Assembly (NCBI GenBank): GCA_050953285.1
Contig: JBMNMK010000002.1
Span: forward strand, 806,001 to 870,000
Source: Olsenella_K sp050953285
GTDB taxonomy: Bacteria; Actinomycetota; Coriobacteriia; Coriobacteriales; Atopobiaceae
Direction of reading: 5' to 3'
DNA: 64,000 nt
The notes beneath the pieces are model-generated. The model was given only the letters and a program-made list of their open reading frames with translations, searched no databases and was not told the origin of the DNA. The position numbers and the translations under genes are program-made. Positions 51,260 through 59,040 of the stretch are shown piece after piece. Each line of letters begins with the position of its first letter. Position 1 is the stretch's first letter.

Positions 51260-51777
51260 TACTGCTCCTGGCTGCTATGGCGCGTGGTGAGCACGTGACC
51301 TAGGGACGCCTCTCCCAAAAGGGCACACAGCTCATCCTCACGAGCTTCCATGATCTTGGCATCCGCCTCTTGGATGTGATCGTATCCTAAAAGATGCAGC
51401 ATACCGTGCACCAAAAGCAGGCAGAATTCCGCCTCACGCGTCACGCCAAACTGCTGCGCTTGGCGCTCAATATAGACGGGTGCCAGCGCAATGTCTCCCA
51501 GCTCACAGATCTCATCCGGGGCAAGATCGGGGTCTTCAGGATGCTCGCACTCAAGGGAGATGACATCGGTTGGTCTGTCTACACCGCGCCACGTGCGGTT
51601 GAGCTCATGGATGGTGTCGTTTGAGACAATGGAGACAGAGACGCTGCATGGCCGCTCAATACCCTCTTGTTCCAGCACAAATGCACAGATATGAGCAATG
51701 GCGGCATCGTCAAACCACAACAACACCCCCTCCTCACAGCTGATGTCTACAAGTTCTTCTCTCGTCGTGCCTTCCAT
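51259..51777 (-). CDS. ybeY: Endoribonuclease YbeY (16S rRNA maturation)
   Basis: 172 residues. The zinc-binding signature HGMLHLLGYDH is complete, with LNRTWRGVDRPTDVISL ahead of it. YbeY takes part in 3'-end processing of 16S rRNA and ribosome quality control. It starts with a one-base overlap of the phoH stop (TGATG) and ends with a one-base overlap of the kinase gene. The tight phoH-ybeY-dgk-era-recO chain is a ribosome and repair operon. Confidence 0.95.
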   Translation of the reverse strand: MEGTTREELVDISCEEGVLLWFDDAAIAHICAFVLEQEGIERPCSVSVSIVSNDTIHELNRTWRGVDRPTDVISLECEHPEDPDLAPDEICELGDIALAPVYIERQAQQFGVTREAEFCLLLVHGMLHLLGYDHIQEADAKIMEAREDELCALLGEASLGHVLTTRHSSQEQ

Positions 51778-52754
51778 CAGCTGCTCCTTTGCTTGCCCGA
51801 GCGCGCCTCTCGCGCATCCTTTTCAGCTTCATTGTACGCATCCACAATGCGTGCCACGAGCGAATGGCGCACGATATCATTCCTATCCAAGGCGACAAAC
51901 GCAATGTCGTCCACATTTGCAAGCACCTGACGGGCGTGCATGAGCCCGTTTGATCCACGTACATCACGCTGGGAAAAGTCTCCGGTCACCACAAACTTGC
52001 TGTGAAAACCAAGCCGCGTGAGAAACATCTTCATCTGACTGGGCGTGGTATTTTGCGCCTCATCCAAAATGACAAAAGCATCGTTAAAGGTGCGTCCGCG
52101 CATAAACGCCAGCGGCGCAATCTCTATCACGCCCTGCTCAATGAGCTCCATGCCGCGCTCACGATCCAAAATGTCAAAGAGCGCATCAAAGAGCGGCCGC
52201 ACGTAGGGGTCAAGCTTCTCTTCCAGCGTACCGGGCAGATAGCCCAAGGATTCTCCCGCCTCAACCACCGGGCGCGCCAGCACAATGCGCGACACATCAC
52301 GCCGCTTGAGCGCAGCGAGAGCCATAGCCATGGCAAGATAGGTCTTGCCAGTGCCCGCAGGACCTTCTCCAAAGGTGATGCTATTCTGTCGAATGGCCTC
52401 AATATAACGTTTTTGACCAGCAGTTTTAGGACGGATAGCCCGGCCTTTATACGTGTGGATGATATCGGTAGCACCTGTGGGCGCCGCACCGTGCGCCACC
52501 TGACCCAAGATGAGATCCACATCTGCCACACCCGGTGTCTCCCCTTGCTCTATCAGATGAATCAGGCGAGAAAACACCGTTGCAGCTTCTGCTACAACAT
52601 CCGCATCTCCACTGATGGAGATCTGATTGCCACGTACGGTGATCATGGCTTGAAGGCTCTGCTCAATATGGCGAAGCAGAGTGTCGGCAGGACCCATGAG
52701 AACGGTAGGATCTACCACATCTGGAATGGTGAGACGGATATTGGTTGGCTCCAT
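51777..52754 (-). CDS. PhoH family ATPase (YbeZ-like)
   Basis: 325 residues. Walker A GPAGTGKTYLAMA, Walker B FVILDEAQNTTP, and the family patterns ARPVVEAGESLGYLPG and GDFSQRDVRGSNGL are present. The first 100 residues form a small KH-like nucleic-acid-binding domain. PhoH-like proteins are RNA-linked ATPases that work with YbeY, whose gene overlaps the stop. AGGAGGAGC precedes the ATG. Confidence 0.93.
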   Translation of the reverse strand: MEPTNIRLTIPDVVDPTVLMGPADTLLRHIEQSLQAMITVRGNQISISGDADVVAEAATVFSRLIHLIEQGETPGVADVDLILGQVAHGAAPTGATDIIHTYKGRAIRPKTAGQKRYIEAIRQNSITFGEGPAGTGKTYLAMAMALAALKRRDVSRIVLARPVVEAGESLGYLPGTLEEKLDPYVRPLFDALFDILDRERGMELIEQGVIEIAPLAFMRGRTFNDAFVILDEAQNTTPSQMKMFLTRLGFHSKFVVTGDFSQRDVRGSNGLMHARQVLANVDDIAFVALDRNDIVRHSLVARIVDAYNEAEKDAREARSGKQRSS

Positions 52755-52852
52755 GCTCCTCCTGTACTGCTGTAAACCTCCGACACGGCCGTGCTGCCCC
52801 CTATTCTCTCACCCCGCCGGATAAAAGAAAGTGCATTTTCCGTGCAGCAAGG

Positions 52853-52892
52853 CGCAAGCACGACCTTACGCAAGCACGACCTTACGCAAGCA
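52853..52892. repeat. Tandem repeat, 16-base unit, 2.5 copies, over the mtaB stop
   Basis: The unit CGCAAGCACGACCTTA occurs twice in full and once for eight bases. The third, partial copy is the end of mtaB, so the repeat has copied the last codons and TAA of that gene into the following gap. It is short and identical, which suggests slippage. Confidence 0.8.
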
Positions 52893-54159
52893 GTGTGCCT
52901 TTGAGCCTGCCGTCAGGCGTACAGCCAATAAGCTTCACTTCTACCATGCTGCCCACTTCCAAGCGCGGATCTACCAAGACGTCAAAGAGGCCGCCCGACA
53001 CACCACGGCCGGGATATTCCACCAGCACCAGATCCTTCTCGCCCACATGGCGCGCTGCCTCCTGCGCGCGCATGACATCTGCTAGATGGCGCAAACGACG
53101 GCTGCGCTCGGCCATGATATGGGGTTCTACCTGGTGTTGCATGGTGGCCGCCGGCGTTCCTGGCCGCTTGGAATAGCGGAAGATGTGCATTTTTGCAAAG
53201 GACATCTGCTCACAGAAGGCAAGCGATGCATCAAAATCTGCATCGGTTTCTCCCGGAAAGCCCACGATCAGGTCCGTGCCAATAGCAATCTGGGGAACCA
53301 GGCGGCGCGCGGCCTCAACACGTGCGGCAAAGTCTGCCGTCGTGTAGGCGCGGCCCATGCGAGCCAAAGTTGCATCGCAGCCCGACTGCAGACAAATATG
53401 CAAGAACGGCGCCACGCGACCGCCCGATGCTGCCATGTGTTCAAGCAGGCGCTCGGTGACATCGGGCGGCTCGATGGATGAAAGACGGATGCGCTCGATG
53501 GTGGTCTGGGCTTGGATCTCATCGAGAAGATCGGTCAGATCCATCTTTCGTGACGCGTCTTCTGTATGGTATTGTCCTAAGTTGATGCCTGTAAGCACCA
53601 CTTCATGCGCCCCGCGCGCAACCGCTTCTTGTACAGCTTCAATCACGCGGCCAGATGCCAGAGAGCGGCCCTGACCTCGCGCCTTCCACACAATGCAGTA
53701 GGTACAGCGATTATCGCAGCCATCTTGCACCTTTATACCCGGGCGCGAGCGGCCCGTGGGCGTGGGGCTTTGCGCGAGCTCTCCCGTGTCAAGCACGCTT
53801 GTGGCATCGAGCCCCAACGTTTCCAGCACGCGCTCGGCAACGCGGGTCTTGTCTGGCTCTACAACCACGTTAGGCGCCAGCTCCTGGAGCTCATCTTTGA
53901 ATAGGCTTGCCACACACCCCGTGGCCACGACCGCAGGTGCCTGAGGGAGGTGCGCGGCGTGGCGGATGGTCTTTCTTGTTTTAGCCTCAGCTTCTGCGGT
54001 GACCGCACAGGAATTGACCACGATGGCCTCTGCTTCTGCCTGGTCTACCAGCTCACATCCTGCCGATAAGAGCTGGCTTGCTATGAGGTCAAGCTCAACG
54101 CGATTGACCCGGCAGCCCAGATTCACCACACTGACGCGCGCAGATCCGCTCAGACTCAC
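52882..54159 (-). CDS. mtaB: tRNA (t6A37) methylthiotransferase MtaB
   Basis: 425 residues. Radical SAM methylthiotransferase that makes ms2t6A at position 37. NLGCRVNRVELDLI, NSCAVTAEAE and TGCVASL bind the auxiliary cluster. GCRVN (not GCQMN or GCAKN) marks MtaB. The radical SAM motif is CDNRCTYCIVWKARG, where WK replaces the PY seen in MiaB. The GTG start overlaps the dnaJ stop (GTGA). Pairing dnaJ with mtaB is usual in Gram-positive heat-shock operons, though hrcA, grpE and dnaK are not here. Confidence 0.93.
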   Translation of the reverse strand: MSLSGSARVSVVNLGCRVNRVELDLIASQLLSAGCELVDQAEAEAIVVNSCAVTAEAEAKTRKTIRHAAHLPQAPAVVATGCVASLFKDELQELAPNVVVEPDKTRVAERVLETLGLDATSVLDTGELAQSPTPTGRSRPGIKVQDGCDNRCTYCIVWKARGQGRSLASGRVIEAVQEAVARGAHEVVLTGINLGQYHTEDASRKMDLTDLLDEIQAQTTIERIRLSSIEPPDVTERLLEHMAASGGRVAPFLHICLQSGCDATLARMGRAYTTADFAARVEAARRLVPQIAIGTDLIVGFPGETDADFDASLAFCEQMSFAKMHIFRYSKRPGTPAATMQHQVEPHIMAERSRRLRHLADVMRAQEAARHVGEKDLVLVEYPGRGVSGGLFDVLVDPRLEVGSMVEVKLIGCTPDGRLKGTLLA

Positions 54160-55370
54160 TTCTTTCTCCTGTGGGGACGAGGCCTGCGGTGTCCGCGCTT
54201 CTGGGCCTGTTCGGCCGCGCCGTCCGCGGTGTCTTCGCCGTCCGCGCCAGCCGCGCCGTCCGTGGTGTCTGCGCTAGCTGCGGCTTCAGGTTTGAGGGCA
54301 GCCGCAAACGCGCGGATCTTCTCGGCCATATCCTCTGGAACGTCTTGCGGCGTAACCACTTCTACCAGCGCAAACAGTGTGCCTCTGGCCTGCGAGTTCA
54401 AGCGCGGCATGCCTTTGCCCAAAACGGGAATGCGCTGGCCATACTGACAGCCACGAGGAATCTCAACCGTAACCATCTCGTCCGCCATTATGCCCGCTAC
54501 CTCAACGCTGGTGCCCACGATTGCCTCAAGGGAATTGATTTGTACGCGCAGGAACAGATCGTCACCCTGGCGCTCAAAGCGCTCATGCTCTGCCACCTGG
54601 ATGTTGATGACCAAATCACCAGCGGCGTCTCCCCTCACGCCCGCTTCTCCGTAGCCCGGCATGCGGATGGACTGGCCAGCATGCACGCCTGCAGGTATGG
54701 TGATCTGCACCGTCTCATGGGAAGGCGTTCTGCCTTGTCCTTCACAGGTCTCACAGGGCTTGTCCACCACCTTGCCGGTACCATGGCAGACAGGACAGGT
54801 CGTTTGGGACTGCATCTGCCCAAAGATGGTGCGCTGGACCTCTACCACGCGACCGGTTCCGTGGCAGTGCTCGCACACTTTCTCCGTGCCGCCTTGCGCG
54901 ACGCCAGTGCCTCCGCAGTCATCGCACGGAGCCAGACGATCATACGTAATGGTCTTGGTGCAGCCCGCTGCTGCCTCTTCCAACGTGATAGTCATGGTGA
55001 TGCCCATGTCACGCCCACGCGTGCGCGTCTGCGTAGCGGAGCCCCCGCGACCGCCGCCAAAGAACGAGCTAAACAGGTCATCTATACCAAAGCCACCGGC
55101 GCCTCCAAAGATGTCAGACATGTCCACATAATCTGAACCAAAGCCTCCCGGTCCATCCGGATTGCCATAGCGATCATAGTTGGCACGTTTGCGCTCGTCA
55201 GAGAGCACCGCGTAGGCCTCGTTAACCTCTTTGAACTTCTCTTCTGCATCCGCCGCCTTGTTCACGTCTGGATGGAGCTTGCGCGCAAGCTTGAGAAACG
55301 CACGCTTTATTGTCTTTTGGTCGGCATCCCGAGAAACTCCCAGGATTTGGTAATAGTCCTTATCCGCCAC
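54156..55370 (-). CDS. dnaJ: Chaperone DnaJ
   Basis: About 404 residues. J domain with HPD (KLHPDVNKA), a Gly/Phe-rich linker, four zinc motifs (CDDCGGTG, CEHCHGTG, CPVCHGTG, CETCEGQG), two C-terminal substrate domains, and an extra C-terminal tail of about 40 residues rich in Ala, Asp and Gly that ends in a basic HRRPRPHRRKK-like stretch. It stimulates DnaK and binds unfolded proteins. GTG 55370 follows AAGGG. TTG 55379 would touch the ribosome binding site. No CIRCE element lies upstream. A second, membrane-type DnaJ gene precedes it by about 120 bases. Confidence 0.93.
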   Translation of the reverse strand: MADKDYYQILGVSRDADQKTIKRAFLKLARKLHPDVNKAADAEEKFKEVNEAYAVLSDERKRANYDRYGNPDGPGGFGSDYVDMSDIFGGAGGFGIDDLFSSFFGGGRGGSATQTRTRGRDMGITMTITLEEAAAGCTKTITYDRLAPCDDCGGTGVAQGGTEKVCEHCHGTGRVVEVQRTIFGQMQSQTTCPVCHGTGKVVDKPCETCEGQGRTPSHETVQITIPAGVHAGQSIRMPGYGEAGVRGDAAGDLVINIQVAEHERFERQGDDLFLRVQINSLEAIVGTSVEVAGIMADEMVTVEIPRGCQYGQRIPVLGKGMPRLNSQARGTLFALVEVVTPQDVPEDMAEKIRAFAAALKPEAAASADTTDGAAGADGEDTADGAAEQAQKRGHRRPRPHRRKK

Positions 55371-55490
55371 ACTAACCAATCCCTTAAAACTGCTTACCGA
55401 TTGCTGAACGCTTCATTATGCGCTGTTCTTATTACCCATTAGCTGGTTGCATCATACGCAGGCGAGAAATTCCATGCGCGCCGGATGTCC

Positions 55491-56630
55491 TTAGGTATTG
55501 AGGCCGCCAATCCCTCTGGCCGAGATACTTGCCTGTGCGCACGAGTTCATGAGCATGAACAGGATAGCTATGATGAATCCCAGCGACAGACCGCTTCTCA
55601 TGGCAAGCCAGGCGTTTTTCCACCAGCGTCCATTTTTGTGGGAAATGCCATCTGAGGCCGTGAGCACCACACCGGCACCAATCATGATGAGATTCATGAT
55701 GGATACGCTGGATGCATAGCCAAAGAGCGGCCCCAAAAGCGAGAGAATCACAAAGGGCAAGAAGAAGCCAATGATCTCCAAACCTATGGCCTGACGCTGG
55801 GTAATGCGCTCCGAGGCTACACCCACGCGGCAGACAAAATCTCCCGATTCCTTGCCGTTGGTACCGGCGTTACCCATATCCTTGATGCGAATCTCATCCC
55901 CATCATGGGAGTTGGCAGGAACTTCAACCACGACCTCGCTTGCAGTTAGGACGCGTCCTGAGCCACCACAGCTTGTGCAGGGGTCTTCTACCACCTGGCC
56001 TGAGCCTTCGCATTCTGGGCATTCAACTTCAAAGACGCCAAAGCCAAAGATGCCCGAAAGATCAACCTGCATGCGACCTCTACCGCCACAGGTAGGACAA
56101 GTTACCGGACGTCCATGGGTGACCGATCCTTGGCCGTGACACACATCGCAGGGCGCATAGCGCTGATAGGTCACGCCGCGGCGCGTACCGCGCTTGGCCT
56201 CATCCTCAGTAAGATCCAGCGTAAAGGCCACATCTTTACCCACGCGTGGATTGTAGGAACGGGATTGGCGCGTGGTCGTTCTAAAGCCACCACCAAAGGG
56301 AAAGCCACCAAAGCCGAAGGGGTCTTGACCACCAAACGGGCTTTGACCGGACCCATATGTGCCATAGCCACCATAACCATAGGAGCTAGGACTGCTTTGG
56401 AACGGTGCGCCTGAGCGCATAGCGTCATAGCGCTTGCGTTTATCGGCATCAGAAAGCACCGCATATGCCTCTGAAATCTCCTTGAACTTCTCCTCCGCAT
56501 CAGGCGCTTTGTTCACATCGGGATGCAGCTTGCGCGCCTTTTGCTGAAACGCGCGCCGAATCTCATCTGCAGAGGCGCTCTTATCAACACCCAAAATGGC
56601 GTAGTAGTCCTTCTCGTTCATAGATGCCAT
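55491..56630 (-). CDS. DnaJ-like protein with a C-terminal membrane domain
   Basis: 379 residues. The J domain (1-70, HPD at 36-38), a Gly/Phe/Tyr-rich linker (75-118) and all four zinc motifs (CDVCHGQG, CPTCGGRG, CPECEGSG, CTSCGGSG, 161-225) are as in DnaJ. From about 275 the second substrate domain is replaced by three hydrophobic helices (about 283-304, 308-325, 345-362). It is thus probably a membrane-anchored co-chaperone that recruits DnaK to the membrane. AGAGGA is six bases before the ATG. It lies just upstream of the ordinary dnaJ, so it may be a duplicated copy that diverged. Confidence 0.83.
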   Translation of the reverse strand: MASMNEKDYYAILGVDKSASADEIRRAFQQKARKLHPDVNKAPDAEEKFKEISEAYAVLSDADKRKRYDAMRSGAPFQSSPSSYGYGGYGTYGSGQSPFGGQDPFGFGGFPFGGGFRTTTRQSRSYNPRVGKDVAFTLDLTEDEAKRGTRRGVTYQRYAPCDVCHGQGSVTHGRPVTCPTCGGRGRMQVDLSGIFGFGVFEVECPECEGSGQVVEDPCTSCGGSGRVLTASEVVVEVPANSHDGDEIRIKDMGNAGTNGKESGDFVCRVGVASERITQRQAIGLEIIGFFLPFVILSLLGPLFGYASSVSIMNLIMIGAGVVLTASDGISHKNGRWWKNAWLAMRSGLSLGFIIAILFMLMNSCAQASISARGIGGLNT

Positions 56631-56652
56631 GGTATGTCCTCTCAGGCACTCA

Positions 56653-57909
56653 CTAGCATGAAATCTCGTCTATCGTACCCACAGCAAGCTCCCAGCATGC
56701 ACCAAAGAGCTCGTTTCCCAAAAGCCATCCACGTTCTGTGGGCACCAGCGACGCGTCGGGTTGCTCTTCCGCCAGGCCGCGCTGTATCACATCTTCAACC
56801 ATCTCATAGTAACGCGCCCCAAATATCTTCTGCGCAGATTGTGCCAGCTCAGGGCAAACTCCCGCACTCATACGCATGGCCAACATGAGATCTTCCGCAC
56901 ACGCCTGCTCAAGATTCAAAAACTCAACCGTGTAGTGCTGATCTTTGAGCGTAGGGGCCGCAACCAGCTTTTTTCTGCCCGTCTTGCAGGTAAGCCGGGC
57001 GCGCGCCGCATCTTTGGGAAGCTTGGGAAGCTGAGGCGCCACCGCTCGCAGCCGCTCATACGCCGCACGGGTAAGCATGCTGCTGGCAGCCGTCCCCAGC
57101 CCCAGGTATGGCCGAGCTGTCCAGTAGGCACAATTGTGCTCAGACGCCTGGCCGCGCGCAGCATAGCTTGCCACTTCATAGCGAGAAAGACCATGAGCTT
57201 GCAGGATTTTCTCGGCCGTGAGCATACGATCTGCCTGGATGTCAGATGTGTTCCAAGGAGCACCCTCATGCTCTGCCAGAACCGCCAGGGGCGTGTTGTC
57301 CTCTATGATGAGCGGGTAGATGCTCACGTGTGAAACGCCCAGTTCACAGGCCTTATGCAGCGTATCTTCCCAGCTTGCGTCCGTCTGTTGAGGTGTGGCA
57401 CACATGAGGTCGATAGATACTCTGAGCTGCGCATTTTGAGCCGCTCGCACACATGCCATGGCCGTCTGTGCGCTGTGGGCTCGCCCGAGTGCTAAAAGCT
57501 CCTGGTCACAGAAACTCTGGACTCCCAGAGAAAGCCGCGTGAGCCCTGCCGCAGCAAGCTGGCCTATCAGATCAGGACTCAACGACTCTGGATTTGCCTC
57601 TGAGGTGAACTCATGTAGTTGGAACTCACGCGCAATGCGCCCAACCAGCTTGGCGAGGTCTTGCCCCAGCATAGAGGGGGTACCGCCACCGATGTACGCA
57701 GTTTTTGGATCAAGCAAGCCTGCCGAAAGCGCCTCTTCAAACTGGAGCTCAAGTGCCCGCTCATAGGCCACCATCAGGTCGTCTCCATGAGGCGTCTCCC
57801 ATGAGGCAAAGTCACAGTAGGCACATTTGTGCACACAGAACGGCACATGCAGATAGAGTGCCTGAGCTTGAGGTTCAGCCAAGATGCCTGGCCAGGATGC
57901 ATATGACAT
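56653..57909 (-). CDS. hemW: Heme chaperone HemW (radical SAM, coproporphyrinogen oxidase-like)
   Basis: About 418 residues. LYLHVPFCVHKCAYCDFAS holds the radical SAM Cys triad plus the extra Cys typical of HemW, followed by YIGGGTPSML and the HemW C-terminal domain. HemW carries heme to apoproteins. It is often misnamed HemN, but true HemN has a longer N-terminal part. The start is set at ATG 57909, with GAGG ten bases away. GTG 57918 is next to the dusB stop and has no room for a ribosome binding site. It sits in the usual lepA-hemW neighbourhood. Confidence 0.92.
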   Translation of the reverse strand: MSYASWPGILAEPQAQALYLHVPFCVHKCAYCDFASWETPHGDDLMVAYERALELQFEEALSAGLLDPKTAYIGGGTPSMLGQDLAKLVGRIAREFQLHEFTSEANPESLSPDLIGQLAAAGLTRLSLGVQSFCDQELLALGRAHSAQTAMACVRAAQNAQLRVSIDLMCATPQQTDASWEDTLHKACELGVSHVSIYPLIIEDNTPLAVLAEHEGAPWNTSDIQADRMLTAEKILQAHGLSRYEVASYAARGQASEHNCAYWTARPYLGLGTAASSMLTRAAYERLRAVAPQLPKLPKDAARARLTCKTGRKKLVAAPTLKDQHYTVEFLNLEQACAEDLMLAMRMSAGVCPELAQSAQKIFGARYYEMVEDVIQRGLAEEQPDASLVPTERGWLLGNELFGACWELAVGTIDEISC

Positions 57910-57921
57910 CTCAGTCACGCC

Positions 57922-59040
57922 TCACTTCTCCTGCATCTCACGCGCGGCCTCAAGATCGTGCATAATATCATCTACCAGCGCAAAGTATGCATCTACGTCA
58001 GAACAGTGCATGGCGCGCTCACGCCAAAACGATGCATGCGGCAGGCCCCGCAAAAACCAGCCCGCCGACGAGCGCGCTCGCGCTAAGTGCGCCCCGGTAG
58101 CCTCAAGCAGCTTCACGTGCAGCAAAAATGCCTGCAGACGTGCATACGCATCAGGTATGGCGGCATCTTTTCCGTCCAGCTTTGCGCGCGCCGCAGAGAA
58201 GATCCACGGATTGCCATAGCTTCCCCGCGCAATCATGACACCCGCAGCACCCGTCTCACGAAAGACCTTGACCGCCGCCTCTGCACTCAACACATCTCCT
58301 GAAGCAATCACGGGAATATCCACCGCGTCCACCACGCGAGAAACCGCGCCCCAATCAGCCTCACCACGGTAGAACTGGCTGGCAAATCGCCCATGGATGG
58401 CAATGGCCGCGACCCCCGCTTCCTGCATGGCGCGTGCAAATTCCGGTGCCACCTCAGGCTCTTGGCTGAGGCGTCCCCGCCTAATTTTGCAGGTCACAGG
58501 CACCGTGGCTTCGCTCATGCACGCGCGCACAATCTCTGCCGCACGCAGAGGATCTGAAAGCAGCGCCGAGCCCTCCCCTTTCTTGGTGACCTTGGGCACC
58601 GGGCATGCCATGTTGATATCTATGAGCACGAGTTTATCGCCCAGGCGCTCCTGAACAGCACATACGGCCTCGCGAAACTGCTCCGGCTTGGATCCAAAGA
58701 GCTGTACCGCCAAGTCCGGCTCATCTGTGTGCGGCAGCGCGAGCTCCCAGGTCTTATCGCCCCCATAGTGAAGTCCCGCCACCGAAACCATCTCTGAATA
58801 CGCCAGCGCCGCGCCGCCCGCGCGTGCAAGCAGGCGATACGCCGCATCGCTCACGCCGGCCATGGGCGCCATGAGGAAGGGGTTGGCCGCCAGCGCACCG
58901 CGCAGATCTGCCGCGCGCGCAAACGGCTTGATCGTGCTTTCGAGCTGCGCTAACGGAGCCATGGACGCCATGATCTGCGCTACGGCATCACCTGTACCCG
59001 CCTCACTTGCCGCGTTAGCCGCGTTGGTGAGATCACTCAT
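57922..59040 (-). CDS. dusB: tRNA-dihydrouridine synthase
   Basis: 372 residues. FMN-dependent TIM barrel that reduces uridines in tRNA. It has FLMAPMAGVSDAAYR at the flavin site, the catalytic Cys in NMACPVPKVTKKGEGSAL, and AIHGRFASQFYRGEADW. The class looks like DusB by the CPVPKV pattern. The N-terminus is about 45 residues longer than usual. ATG overlaps the lepA stop by eight bases. Some Cys surroundings (NMACP for NMGCP) differ from the consensus, but the Cys is kept. Confidence 0.9.
   Translation of the reverse strand: MSDLTNAANAASEAGTGDAVAQIMASMAPLAQLESTIKPFARAADLRGALAANPFLMAPMAGVSDAAYRLLARAGGAALAYSEMVSVAGLHYGGDKTWELALPHTDEPDLAVQLFGSKPEQFREAVCAVQERLGDKLVLIDINMACPVPKVTKKGEGSALLSDPLRAAEIVRACMSEATVPVTCKIRRGRLSQEPEVAPEFARAMQEAGVAAIAIHGRFASQFYRGEADWGAVSRVVDAVDIPVIASGDVLSAEAAVKVFRETGAAGVMIARGSYGNPWIFSAARAKLDGKDAAIPDAYARLQAFLLHVKLLEATGAHLARARSSAGWFLRGLPHASFWRERAMHCSDVDAYFALVDDIMHDLEAAREMQEK

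Noticed and set aside
55371..55490. CIRCE or HAIR heat-shock operator before dnaJ
   Set aside because: No TTAGCACTC/GAGTGCTAA or CTTGAGT-N7-ACTCAAG type inverted repeat is present.
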